DNA of 64,000 bases from Sphingobacteriales bacterium (GTDB lineage: Bacteria; Bacteroidota; Bacteroidia; Chitinophagales; Chitinophagaceae), in the NCBI GenBank assembly GCA_012270485.1, contig JAAXIF010000065.1, positions 100,959 to 164,958 of the forward strand, in the 5' to 3' direction. Of the stretch, positions 17,326 through 26,744 are shown piece after piece; within the stretch, counting starts at the first letter, position 1; every line of letters begins with the position of its first letter. The notes beneath the pieces were generated by a model that was given only the letters and a program-made list of their open reading frames with translations, had not been told where the DNA came from and made no database searches. The position numbers and the translations under genes were made by a program.

Positions 17326-18545
17326 TTGTTATCAGATTTAATGTTGTGATAAATAGCGGTCTGGTTACCAAAAATTTTGGAAAATCCTCTCACATCATCT
17401 CCTGTCCAGCCACTGTTCATTTCACCATACTTACCAAATTTGCTGCTCATTAAATCAAATGATGATTCAATACCAATAACAGCAAAACGGTAAGGCATGA
17501 GTTGTATAAAAACATCTCCTGTAACATGCTCCTGTGACTGAATCAGAAATGCCTCAATATCTCTCATCACAGGATCCATAATCTGCCCTTCATGCAACCA
17601 ATTGCCATAAAATTGAGCGAGTTGGTCTTTCCAATTCAATTGCCATTTGGTCAATACATGTTTTTCCAATGCATGATGCGCTTTCAGAATAACCATGGGT
17701 GCTGCTGCCTCAAAGCCTACACGTCCTTTAATACCGATAATCGTATCCCCCACATGAATATCGCGCCCAATACCAAATGGACCTGCAATGGACTGCAGGT
17801 ATTGTATCGCATCGGTTGGATGCGCAAATTGTTGATCATTGATGGTTTTCAGTTCACCTTTCACAAATCCAAGTTTCACTTCTTCAGGTTGTGATTTTGA
17901 AACTTTTGTAGGCCAAGCTTCTTCCGGGAGCATCCCTTTGGAATGCAATGTTTCTTTTCCTCCTACACTGGTTCCCCACAGTCCTTTATTGATAGAATAA
18001 GTGGCTTTTTCAAAATTCATAGCAACACCTTTCGATTGGAGATAAGTGATTTCCTCCTCTCTACTCAGTTTCATATCTCGAATAGGCGTAATAATTTCTG
18101 TATCCGGTATCATGATATGAAAAATCATATCAAATCTTACCTGATCATTACCGGCACCAGTACTGCCATGCACCACTGCTTTGGCATTCAGTTTTTTAGT
18201 GTGTTCAGCTATATGCAAAGCCTGACTCAGCCTCTCTGCACTCACACTCAATGGATAGGTATTGTTTTTCAATACATTTCCATAAATCAAAAAACGAATA
18301 ATACTGTCGTAATAGCTTTTCACTGCATCAACGGTCGTGTGGGTTTTCACCCCTAAATTATATGCATGCGTCTCTACCTGCTGTAATTCTTCCTTTGAAA
18401 AGCCCCCTGTATTCACAATTACGCTATGCACTTCAAAGCCTTTTTCTTCAGTTAAGTATTTGACACAAAAAGAAGTATCGAGTCCGCCACTAAAGCCTAC
18501 TACTACTTTTGTACCTGCCGGAAGATTTGTTGGAAGCTGATTCAT
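17322..18545 (-). CDS. argG: Argininosuccinate synthase
   Basis: 407 residues. The ATP-pyrophosphatase P-loop SGGLDTS is at 19-25. The segments KAVVHGSTGAGNDQVRF and SINKGLWGTSVGG are typical of the citrulline/aspartate binding regions. It condenses citrulline with aspartate using ATP. It is the second gene of the operon, which differs from many bacteria where argG and argH are adjacent: here they are at opposite ends of the cluster. Confidence 0.96.
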   Translation of the reverse strand: MNQLPTNLPAGTKVVVGFSGGLDTSFCVKYLTEEKGFEVHSVIVNTGGFSKEELQQVETHAYNLGVKTHTTVDAVKSYYDSIIRFLIYGNVLKNNTYPLSVSAERLSQALHIAEHTKKLNAKAVVHGSTGAGNDQVRFDMIFHIMIPDTEIITPIRDMKLSREEEITYLQSKGVAMNFEKATYSINKGLWGTSVGGKETLHSKGMLPEEAWPTKVSKSQPEEVKLGFVKGELKTINDQQFAHPTDAIQYLQSIAGPFGIGRDIHVGDTIIGIKGRVGFEAAAPMVILKAHHALEKHVLTKWQLNWKDQLAQFYGNWLHEGQIMDPVMRDIEAFLIQSQEHVTGDVFIQLMPYRFAVIGIESSFDLMSSKFGKYGEMNSGWTGDDVRGFSKIFGNQTAIYHNIKSDNK

Positions 18546-18565
18546 ATAATGGATTGCTTAGACGA

Positions 18566-19267
18566 TTAAAGATTAAAGAAATGATGAAAGAAAGATTTGG
18601 GTTTTGTTGTTCCACCGTTTTCCTTCTTTCGGAAAACACGCAATAACTTATGTTGCTTCACTTTCATGAAACGCTCATAGAGTTTAGATTTCCTTTTAAA
18701 TTCCGTAGATGTTTCTTCCGGTTCATAATGATCTGTAGGGTCATACAGCATGGCTGTACAAAAACAGTTCTTACGATCCTTACTCATCAATATTTCATAA
18801 TTGATACAACTTTTACAACCGGCCCAAAATTCTTCATCATCGGTTAACTCACTATATGTAACCGGCTCATAACCCAAGTCACTGTTGATCTTCATGACGG
18901 CAAGACCGGTAGTCAAACCAAATATTTTGGAAGTTGGATACTTTTCCCTTGATAAGTTGAAGATGGTTTGTTTGATTAGTTTAGCCACACCGCTTTTCCG
19001 AAAGGGTGGTGAAACAATTAAACCACTATTGGCCACGAATGCATCATGTCCCCATGCTTCTATATAACAAAAGCCTACCCAAGTTCCATCTGGAAGGAGT
19101 GCGATAACGGCTTTACCCTCTTCCATCTTACGAGCCACATATTCGGGACTGCGTTTAGCGATACCGGTACCACGTGCTTTGGCAGATGACTCCATTTCAT
19201 CTGTAATGGTTTGCGCGTAATGCGTGTCGCCACCATTGGCTACACGAACAATGATATTTTGTTCCAA
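18566..19267 (-). CDS. GNAT acyltransferase with four-cysteine insert, first gene of the arginine operon
   Basis: 233 residues from a TTG codon at 19267. No ATG or GTG lies upstream in frame before a stop, and the first internal ATG (residue 25) would cut the fold. The GNAT core runs from about 5 to 145, with the acyl-CoA pyrophosphate loop FRKSGVA near 89-95. A pattern C151-x2-C154 ... C168-x-C170 follows and could bind a metal. Leading an operon that lacks argA and argJ, it is the natural candidate for N-acylglutamate synthase (acetyl- or succinyl-CoA). The C-terminal tail (about 190-233) is basic. The function is inferred from context. Confidence 0.8.
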   Translation of the reverse strand: MEQNIIVRVANGGDTHYAQTITDEMESSAKARGTGIAKRSPEYVARKMEEGKAVIALLPDGTWVGFCYIEAWGHDAFVANSGLIVSPPFRKSGVAKLIKQTIFNLSREKYPTSKIFGLTTGLAVMKINSDLGYEPVTYSELTDDEEFWAGCKSCINYEILMSKDRKNCFCTAMLYDPTDHYEPEETSTEFKRKSKLYERFMKVKQHKLLRVFRKKENGGTTKPKSFFHHFFNL

Positions 19268-19339
19268 CTTATAATGAATTAAATAACGTAAACGGTAAGA
19301 CAGCTCTCTGTCAGATGATTGATTCCGGGGGATTTTTCA

Positions 19340-19379
19340 CTGATAGGGGCAAGTGCCAGTTGCTCGTCCTATCAGCAAC
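19340..19379 (-). promoter_or_regulatory. Competing hairpins in the arginine operon leader
   Basis: On the minus strand, GTTGCT and AGCAAC (19374-19379 and 19359-19364) can form one hairpin. CTGATAGG and CCTATCAG (19368-19375 and 19340-19347) form a second, longer one with an inner GCAA/TTGC pairing. The two share bases and cannot coexist. The 5' arm of the second covers the stop codon of the Arg-rich leader peptide. This is the geometry of an attenuator, although no U-run follows the second hairpin. Confidence 0.55.
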
Positions 19380-19419
19380 CACGTCGAGGTCGCGGCAAGA
19401 AGTTGAAAGCAGCTTCCAT
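19372..19419 (-). CDS. Putative arginine leader peptide, 15 codons
   Basis: An ATG at 19419 opens MEAAFNFLPRPRRGC followed by TGA. Three of the last six codons are arginine (CGA, CGA, CGT, separated by one proline). It sits about 105 bases upstream of the first arginine biosynthetic gene and its stop codon lies inside the hairpin region. Ribosome stalling at the arginine codons under arginine shortage would select between the two hairpins. No Shine-Dalgarno is seen, as for most genes here. Conservation in relatives would be the test. Confidence 0.55.
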   Translation of the reverse strand: MEAAFNFLPRPRRGC

Positions 19420-19511
19420 AGAGAATACCTGAATACGGGTATTCAACAGGAGGAATAAATATTGAGTGAGTATCTGCTTCACTTGTTTGATAATTATTTG
19501 CTTTGGAGCTG

Positions 19512-19545
19512 TAAAAGTATATCAGTTTGTGGGATATCGTTCAAA
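19512..19545 (-). promoter_or_regulatory. Candidate promoter of the arginine operon
   Basis: On the minus strand TTTG (19545-19542), 22 bases, then TACTTTTA (19519-19512). This resembles the Bacteroidota vegetative promoter (TTTG, about 20 bases, TAnnTTTG), with one mismatch in the -7 box. Transcription would start near 19505 and give a leader of about 240 bases. The -33 element lies inside the perfect palindrome 19538-19558 (CGTTCAAAAA, A, TTTTTGAACG), which could be an operator. Confidence 0.5.
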
Positions 19546-19591
19546 AAATTTTTGAACGGCATATTAATTCTATGCTAACAAGTGTAAGCAT

Positions 19592-19623
19592 AAAAATAGC
19601 CGTCATCAACTAATGGCGGCTAT
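19592..19623 (-). terminator. Rho-independent terminator of the second barrel gene
   Basis: On the minus strand ATAGCCGCCAT pairs with ATGACGGCTAT (one mismatch), followed by TTTTTA, 24 bases after the stop codon of the barrel gene. It separates that gene from the arginine promoter. Confidence 0.85.
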
Positions 19624-19646
19624 TATCATATAAAAAAGTACACTAA

Positions 19647-22502
19647 TTAAAATCCTCCACCGCCTCGCATCATCTGCATTTGTCTGCCACCACCACCCGG
19701 CATCATCATATTTATCGGCCCACGCTGCTGCTGTTGATTACCGCCAAAACGACGCAAATTATAGGTAAAGCTTACCATTACATATCTAGTCAGTACCCTT
19801 GTGGATACGTCTTGAATAGTGTTACCAGTAATCTCTCTTCGAATACTCACATTTTGATTCAGGAGATCAAACATGTAAAACTTCAACTCACCTGCTTTAT
19901 TCTTGAGCATTTGTTTAGAGATGCTTGCATTTAACAATGGAATACTGGTATTGAATCCTTGTGCTCTTCCTGCATTATAGATATAATCAAAATCAAGTGA
20001 GAATACCCAACCACTTTTTGAATAAGCGGTTGCCTCTGTTGAAACAGTTTGGGTAAAGAAGTCTCCATTCTGTTGTGGCTGTAAAGTATATCTGGCCATG
20101 TTGAAAGAAGAATTTGATGAGAAATTCATATCAAATCCTTCTTTCAGGTTAGTAGTCCAACCTACTTCACCGCCTAATGTAGTATTACGTGTATAGTTGC
20201 TGGCATTATTGATCAATGTTTGTGATTGATCTCTGGCTATAATTGCTCTTAGGTTAACAGTGCTCTTTGGTTTTTTTAATGGGAAACTATAATTGAAAAA
20301 TCCATTGATTCTATATGTTCCATTCAAATTCACCGGCATTGTCAACTGCGCTCCATTAGGCTGAAATACCGTTGAATTCTGAATATCATTTTGGATAAAG
20401 CTGGCATTGATGGTAGCAAAAATCAATTTCTGCGTAAATACATCAAATGAATTATACAAAAACCTAAAGCTATGCGTGAATTGTTGTTTCAGGTTTGGAT
20501 TACCTGTCCGAATGTTTAGTGGATTACTGTTATCAGCTACAGGTTGTAATTGCTCTGCGGTAGGCTGGGATGTACGTCCGTTATAAAACAATCGCAAACT
20601 CTTGGTCTTAGAAAACTCATATCTGAAATTCGCAGAAGGGAAAAGGTTGACAAAGTTTTGCTTAATTGATGTATTTCTGGTGATATTATTACTTACTAGC
20701 TCACCTACTTGTACACCTGATCCAATACTGAAATTGTATTTCGCATTCTGCAAACGGTAGTTCATCGTGAACCTGTTTGAACTAAATGTGTTTTCAAAAG
20801 TATTGGTCAAGTTAATCACCGGTATTTCATACTTACCGCTACCGGCATCATACTCCATGGTTTCTCTACCCGAATTATTTTTATTGTAAGAGTAGTTATA
20901 GTTGAATTCCAGTTGCTGATTTTTGGCAAGTGGCTCGGTATAAGATAAGGTACCACTGAAATTTCTGGTATCTCTATTAGTCGTGTACACCTGATCAATC
21001 GTATCAATATAAGAAGGTCTACTTGGTGGATTGAATTGATTCAGCGAATAATTCGATCCAGTCCCATCATTGGCACTACCACCCGCATTGATACCAATGG
21101 AATAAGTTCGACCTCTTTTTGGAAAACGATGACGGAAAGTAGCTTCAACACTACCATTGTATCCATTGTTCTCGCGAATAGATCTTGCATCAGAGCTATT
21201 CAATGCCGTGAATTTACCCCTAGTTGAAGATGTCTGTTGTAAGGTTTGAGACCAAGTATCCTGAAAACTGATATTGGGTCTAATAATCAAAGAATTGGAA
21301 GAATCAAATTGGTGTTCAATATTAAAATTGATCCTATGATTATTATTATACGTTTTAGAAGAGTTCGTTTGGTTATTGAAAATAGATGAATCAGGAGCAC
21401 CCGGAATTAAGTTCTGCACCAAGCTATTCTGATCACGATATGTTTTCTGATCATTATAGAAATAACTTCCTGAGAATTGTGTCTTTGGACTCCAAGTATC
21501 TCTATAGTTGATACCTCCAGCCCATGTGTTAACCAATCCACCTGCTCCACCACTTCCAGTAAATGCCTGAACACCACCACGTCCACCACCTCCGCCGCCA
21601 CCGCCAAAATTGCCCCCACCTAAAGAGCCTAACATATCCTGTACGGAGAAATTCTGTTTATTGACATTATTGGCTTGTCCGGTGAAAGTAATTTGTCGAT
21701 CACCATTAAAGCGACTCAAACTAAAACTGTTATCATACAAACCTTCATCCGCATTGGCACCAAAACCGAGTGTTCCTCGACCAAAATATCCTTTACGCCT
21801 GTCTTTTCGTGTGGTGATATTGATGGTTTTCACACGATTACCATCATCAAAACCGGTAAAAGCACTTTGATCACTGGCTTGGTCAAATACCTGAATTTTA
21901 TCAATAACATCCGGAGGAAGATTACGGGTAGCCATTCTGGGATCATCACCAAAGAATCTTTTTCCATCTACTAATATTCTTTGTACCTGCTCTCCTTGTG
22001 CAGTGATATTACCACTTTTATCAACCTGAATACCTGGTACTTTCTTGAGTAAGTCTTCTGCAACAGCGTTCGGCTTGGTCTTAAATGCTGAAGCACTGAA
22101 TTCCACCGTATCATTTTTCATTCTTACCGCAGATTGTGTAACGGTAACATTACCCAAATCATTGGCTGCAACAGTCATATAGATATTTCCAAGATCGACC
22201 ATACTATTGGTCTTGGAAAACGAAATCTTTTTAGAAAATGGTTCATAACCCTGAAACTTGATATCAACGATCATTTCACCAAATGTGATATTGCTGATCA
22301 AAAAACTACCATCTGCTTTGGTTAGTCCAAAAACATCCAATGTAGAATCTTTTGCATCCAGAATAGAGATAGATGCATCTTTTAGTGATTGCTTCCCCAC
22401 CGTATCTACCAGTTTACCCTTTAAGGTTGCACTGGTTTGAGCCTTCACGGTATATGCAAAGAACAAACAGGTGATAGCAGTTAGAATTTTGGTCATGCTC
22501 AA
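19647..22502 (-). CDS. TonB-linked outer-membrane beta-barrel protein, paralogue
   Basis: A 951-residue paralogue of the barrel at 7202-10009, with the same order: signal peptide (about 1-21, ending VKAQ), CarboxypepD_reg (about 25-110), plug-like domain (about 120-235, AEDLLKKVPGIQVD and DGKRFFGDDP) and barrel. It differs by a polyglycine loop (about 298-311) and a Met/Gly-rich C-terminal tail after the last strand (PGGGGRQMQMMRGGGGF), unusual because barrels normally end at the final strand. Substrate unknown. A single-gene transcript between the helicase and the arginine operon. Confidence 0.88.
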   Translation of the reverse strand: MSMTKILTAITCLFFAYTVKAQTSATLKGKLVDTVGKQSLKDASISILDAKDSTLDVFGLTKADGSFLISNITFGEMIVDIKFQGYEPFSKKISFSKTNSMVDLGNIYMTVAANDLGNVTVTQSAVRMKNDTVEFSASAFKTKPNAVAEDLLKKVPGIQVDKSGNITAQGEQVQRILVDGKRFFGDDPRMATRNLPPDVIDKIQVFDQASDQSAFTGFDDGNRVKTINITTRKDRRKGYFGRGTLGFGANADEGLYDNSFSLSRFNGDRQITFTGQANNVNKQNFSVQDMLGSLGGGNFGGGGGGGGRGGVQAFTGSGGAGGLVNTWAGGINYRDTWSPKTQFSGSYFYNDQKTYRDQNSLVQNLIPGAPDSSIFNNQTNSSKTYNNNHRINFNIEHQFDSSNSLIIRPNISFQDTWSQTLQQTSSTRGKFTALNSSDARSIRENNGYNGSVEATFRHRFPKRGRTYSIGINAGGSANDGTGSNYSLNQFNPPSRPSYIDTIDQVYTTNRDTRNFSGTLSYTEPLAKNQQLEFNYNYSYNKNNSGRETMEYDAGSGKYEIPVINLTNTFENTFSSNRFTMNYRLQNAKYNFSIGSGVQVGELVSNNITRNTSIKQNFVNLFPSANFRYEFSKTKSLRLFYNGRTSQPTAEQLQPVADNSNPLNIRTGNPNLKQQFTHSFRFLYNSFDVFTQKLIFATINASFIQNDIQNSTVFQPNGAQLTMPVNLNGTYRINGFFNYSFPLKKPKSTVNLRAIIARDQSQTLINNASNYTRNTTLGGEVGWTTNLKEGFDMNFSSNSSFNMARYTLQPQQNGDFFTQTVSTEATAYSKSGWVFSLDFDYIYNAGRAQGFNTSIPLLNASISKQMLKNKAGELKFYMFDLLNQNVSIRREITGNTIQDVSTRVLTRYVMVSFTYNLRRFGGNQQQQRGPINMMMPGGGGRQMQMMRGGGGF

Positions 22503-22687
22503 GTTTATTATAGTATACGAAGCTATGCTTTGGTATTAGACTGACTAATAAGCAAAAAGATTAATGGAAAGCTAGCAGGATGGTTGGGACGCTTCTTGTT
22601 AAAATCGGTGAAAGACATACGCGGATAGGTCGCTTAATCAATTAGCAGTCATCAATAAACTACACATAATCGTCTGACTAACAATTC

Positions 22688-25600
22688 TTAACTGAATAAG
22701 TACTCCACGTCCTCGCGTGTCAGGTTCTTCACAAAGCCTTCATCATCTGTAATCAATTCACGAGCTAAACTTCTTTTACGGTCTTGTAATTTGAGTATTT
22801 TATCCTCCACTGTATCTGTACAGATCATTCTGTAAGCAAATATATTTTTGGTCTGACCAATACGGTGTGTTCTGTCGATCGCCTGTTGCTCTACTGCAGG
22901 ATTCCACCATGGATCTACAATATACACGTAATCAGCAGCGGTTAAATTCAAACCTACGCCTCCCGCTTTCAATGAAATAAGAAATACGCGACATGAATCA
23001 TCGTTTTGAAAACGTTGGATGGCTCTCTCACGTTCATTCACTGTACTGCTTCCATCAAAATATTCATAATCAACCCCCAATTCCTTCATCTTTTCTTTGA
23101 TCAAAGCAAGCATACCGAGGAATTGTGAGAATATCAATGCTTTATGATTACCGATATTTTCGGTGATCTCACGACCTAACTCTTCCAACTTGACAGATAC
23201 ATTGGGGAATTTTTCTTCATCTTTAATGATGGCCGGACTATCACAGATCTGTCTAAGTTTCATCAGACCTTGTAAAATGGTGAGTTGCGATTTTTGTATT
23301 CCTTGATTATCTACTACTCCCAAAATTTTATCACGATAATCATTCCTGAATGCATCATAGATACGACGCTGTTCATCACCCATTTCACAGAATAGCACCA
23401 TCTCTTGTTTTTCAGGAAGATCTTTGGCAACCTGCTCTTTGGTTCTTCTAAGAATGAATGGGAACAATAGTTTACGTAAATGTTCTTTTTGTTCTTTTTC
23501 ACCAAACTTATCAATGGGAATTGAAAATTCTTGTTTGAAAAACTCTACACTTCCTAACATCCCCGGATTCAAGAAATTCATTTGTGCATAAATATCAAAT
23601 GTATTGTTCTGAAGGGGTGTACCACTTAGACAAAGTCTGTTTTTAGCTTTGATAAGACTCGCTGCTTTTGTGACTTTGCTAGAAGGATTTTTAATGGCCT
23701 GACTTTCATCCAACACTACATAATCAAATGCTACTTCTACAAATTGTTTGATATCACTTCGCAAAGTACCATAAGTAGTAATGATTACATCCGCATCTGT
23801 AGCGGCAAGACTATCACGTGTTCTCTGTGCACCATGGTGAACATAGAACTTAATCGTAGGTGTAAACTTTCCGATTTCATTCTGCCAGTTGAACATCAGT
23901 GTTGTTGGACAAACCACCAATGCTTTCAAGGATCCATTTTCTTCTTTGAGATGATGCAGAAAACTCAATGCCTGAATGGTTTTACCCAAACCCATATCAT
24001 CGGCCAGAATACCGCCCCACTGAACTTCACGCAGGTAATTCAGCCATTGGAAACCACTTTCCTGATAAGGTCGTAATATGCTTCGAAGATGCGCAGGTGC
24101 CGGAATCTCTTTGATGGAATGATTTTCTTTGAGTCGATCATATTTTTCTTCCAACTGAAAAAACAATTCTTCCTCATCACGCTGCATGTACAATTCTTCT
24201 ACCACACTGAAATGGTATTTACTGAGCTTCATGGAACCCGACTTTCCTTCTCCTACCCTAAATAACAATGAATATTTTTTAATCCATTCTTCAGGTAAGA
24301 TCCCTAATGTACCATCTCCCAATTGTACAAATTGCTGTTTATTGCTCAATGCTTTTTTCACTTCATCTACCGTCACTTTCTGATCACCGAAATTAATTTC
24401 GATCTTAGCATCAAACCAATCGGTATTGCTACTGATATAGATTTTGGTAGAAGGTTTCGCAGTATTGAATCTAAAGTTTTTCAACGCTTCAAATCCATAT
24501 ACCGGAATATTCATTTCTTTGACTGCATCTACAAAAAGGAAGAACCAGTTATTACGCAATACCTCTGCGCCTTTCAAAGCCAATACATCTCCTTCAGCAG
24601 GTCTGATAAAATGAGAGTGCAGCGATTCTATCTTTTGAACAAACTCTTTTTCCGCTTCCAAGTTTCGCTGAATGACCAATATTTTATCAGCCACAGGCAT
24701 GATGATCTTTTCTTTATCTGAAGTACGTACATCATAACCCCGATAATTGAATATGGGCTGGAATAATAAATATTCTCCTTTTTCTTTCAGTAATACTTTT
24801 ACTTCCGGCTTTACATCTTTCACTTCTTCTTTCTGCACATTTCCGAAATGAACATTGTATTCTTTGGACAGAGGCAATATAAATTGTTGCAGTTGTGCCG
24901 ACCAATCTTCTGCCGGGATAATAATTTTTCCTGAAGGAAGGAATTTCTCCAGTATCAATATGTCTTCTGTTCTTTTCCAAGTAAAAAACTGTTGGTGGTA
25001 TTGAAACAAAAGCGCCGAGCTACTTTCATTTTCTGAAATATTTAAATCTGCCAATGGTAATTTCACCCGACAGTCTACTTCATATTTCCCTTTCTGGTAC
25101 GTGACTTCAAATTCCGGACTAATAAAGTGAGTGATCAACTCTGCTTTTAAGAGATTGGCAGTAGTGAATGGTTTCTTTTCAGGTAAACAGAAAACAAAAT
25201 GACTGCTACTAAGCTCAGTAAATAATTTTTTTACTTTAGGATGCAGGTATTCATTGATCAAATGACGGGTTTCTTCAGGAAGCTCATCATCATGTTGCTG
25301 TATGATGTTTTCCCAGATACCACTAAACGGAGAGTTACGGTCTAAATAACGACTCACTTCTGAAGGCATCAACTTGCGAAGCTGTTGTAATAAACCTTTA
25401 TCATCTTCATCAAAAACTTCTGTATTGATAAAACGACTGAGATCCAGTTTAGCCACTTTCCCCGTGTACTTTGTTTTTTCTTCATCTGCTTCTCCCTGCA
25501 CTCCTTCGAATTGAACATAAGGATATTGTTGTTCATTGAAAGTGAGTACGAGTCCTAGTTTCAGTAACTCTTTCTCAGCTTCTTCAGATTCCTGCATAAT

Positions 25601-26458
25601 AGCAGTTGTAGCTACAGTTTGTTCTTCCTCTCTTTTGGGTTTTAATTCCGTACTTGGATTCAAGGCAACTCTTTTAATACTGGTATCCAATACCCTTAAA
25701 AAAGGTTTTCCATCCGTATACGTGAATTCAAATTTTCCTTTCAGGTCATCATTGAGTGAATACCCATACAGGGCCAATAATTTATTCTTCTCTTTGTCCC
25801 AATTACGAATCGAATCGAAATAACCCGGACCATAATTATGCAGTAATTGTAATAAGACGATGTCTTTATGTATACAGAGTGGATGTTCCCTATCAGAAGA
25901 ACAGGTGCAACTGGTATCAAAATTTCTTTCTTCATTTTTTTGAAGAAGAATGCGAAACGATTCGCCTTCATACTCAAGATCAGCAAGTACACGCTCATCT
26001 TTGGCTTCAAGAATATTGGAACGATTACTACGTAAATAATTTTCGGCTTTTTCAAAACTCTCTTGTGAAGAAAGCATCTTGATCAGTTTAAGATCGAGCT
26101 GCTTCATTTTTACCACCGTATGTTTTTGATCATAGCTGGTTTCTTTTTCACCCAACTGATTACGATCTAAGAGATCTTGCAGATGAAACAATGCACCTGC
26201 TTTATGCCTACAAACTTCAGATAGATTGTATGGACAACTGCAGCGCAGTGAAAGTGTTTTGGGATCCTTGAATTGATTGATATGTACTTTATAAAAAGTT
26301 GCATACCCATCATCTTTCACACGAAAAACGATGTTGGCCATGAGTTCATCATATTCTATCAACTCTACATTTCCGAGTGCGTGAATTTTTTTACCCCTGC
26401 GGATAACTTCTTCTGTTCCGCTATTATAGATATGTTTAACCAAATATGGAAGTGCCAT
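22688..26458 (-). CDS. SWIM zinc-finger SNF2-family helicase (RapA/HepA-like)
   Basis: 1256 residues from the ATG at 26458 (MALPYLVKHIY); an ATG five codons upstream is possible. The N-terminus has a SWIM finger, CSCPYNLSEVCRH at about 73-85 (CxC...CxH), and a second SWIM-like CTCSSDREHPLCIH near 190-203. The C-terminal SNF2 ATPase has DDMGLGKT (Walker A), VLDESQAIKNP (DESQ in place of DEAH), CLSGTPLQNN, ILRRTKEQV, SLKAGGVGLNLT and RTHRIGQ. Such proteins translocate on DNA and remodel nucleoprotein or RNA polymerase complexes. The SWIM domain probably contacts DNA or protein. Monocistronic. Confidence 0.93.
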   Translation of the reverse strand: MALPYLVKHIYNSGTEEVIRRGKKIHALGNVELIEYDELMANIVFRVKDDGYATFYKVHINQFKDPKTLSLRCSCPYNLSEVCRHKAGALFHLQDLLDRNQLGEKETSYDQKHTVVKMKQLDLKLIKMLSSQESFEKAENYLRSNRSNILEAKDERVLADLEYEGESFRILLQKNEERNFDTSCTCSSDREHPLCIHKDIVLLQLLHNYGPGYFDSIRNWDKEKNKLLALYGYSLNDDLKGKFEFTYTDGKPFLRVLDTSIKRVALNPSTELKPKREEEQTVATTAIMQESEEAEKELLKLGLVLTFNEQQYPYVQFEGVQGEADEEKTKYTGKVAKLDLSRFINTEVFDEDDKGLLQQLRKLMPSEVSRYLDRNSPFSGIWENIIQQHDDELPEETRHLINEYLHPKVKKLFTELSSSHFVFCLPEKKPFTTANLLKAELITHFISPEFEVTYQKGKYEVDCRVKLPLADLNISENESSSALLFQYHQQFFTWKRTEDILILEKFLPSGKIIIPAEDWSAQLQQFILPLSKEYNVHFGNVQKEEVKDVKPEVKVLLKEKGEYLLFQPIFNYRGYDVRTSDKEKIIMPVADKILVIQRNLEAEKEFVQKIESLHSHFIRPAEGDVLALKGAEVLRNNWFFLFVDAVKEMNIPVYGFEALKNFRFNTAKPSTKIYISSNTDWFDAKIEINFGDQKVTVDEVKKALSNKQQFVQLGDGTLGILPEEWIKKYSLLFRVGEGKSGSMKLSKYHFSVVEELYMQRDEEELFFQLEEKYDRLKENHSIKEIPAPAHLRSILRPYQESGFQWLNYLREVQWGGILADDMGLGKTIQALSFLHHLKEENGSLKALVVCPTTLMFNWQNEIGKFTPTIKFYVHHGAQRTRDSLAATDADVIITTYGTLRSDIKQFVEVAFDYVVLDESQAIKNPSSKVTKAASLIKAKNRLCLSGTPLQNNTFDIYAQMNFLNPGMLGSVEFFKQEFSIPIDKFGEKEQKEHLRKLLFPFILRRTKEQVAKDLPEKQEMVLFCEMGDEQRRIYDAFRNDYRDKILGVVDNQGIQKSQLTILQGLMKLRQICDSPAIIKDEEKFPNVSVKLEELGREITENIGNHKALIFSQFLGMLALIKEKMKELGVDYEYFDGSSTVNERERAIQRFQNDDSCRVFLISLKAGGVGLNLTAADYVYIVDPWWNPAVEQQAIDRTHRIGQTKNIFAYRMICTDTVEDKILKLQDRKRSLARELITDDEGFVKNLTREDVEYLFS

Positions 26459-26637
26459 ACAATCAATCAACAATTAGTGTAAACAGAAGAGCTGCATTAG
26501 GCATGACTACATCCTGTGTACCTGTTTAGCAATGAATGCCGCTCCGAAAAGGGCAATTTGCAAAAGTAAAGGAAAGCAATCCAGTAAATGAAAAGAAATA
26601 GGAGGAATGTGGATGAAATGTTTGTTAAGGTTGGTCT

Positions 26638-26744
26638 GTAGTCCATGGTCGATAGCCAATAGACCATGGTAGGAAACATTGATTATTAAAACTGCTAAAA
26701 ATATGGTTTTACCATGGACAATGGACTATCGACCATGGACTAAC
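26638..26744. repeat. Word-tandem inverted repeat, locus 3 (CCATGGTC words)
   Basis: The left arm (26638-26671) contains GTCCATGGTCGATAG and AGACCATGGTA. The right arm (26710-26744) contains TACCATGGACAATGG and ACTATCGACCATGGAC, the reverse complement with few mismatches over about 34 bases. The loop is about 38 bases. It ends on the stop codon of comB, placing the hairpin at the 3' end of that minus-strand gene. Confidence 0.85.

Noticed and set aside
19320-19440. A known riboswitch in the arginine leader
   Set aside because: No match to SAM, lysine, guanidine or cobalamin consensus elements could be seen; the Arg codons make a leader-peptide mechanism more economical.
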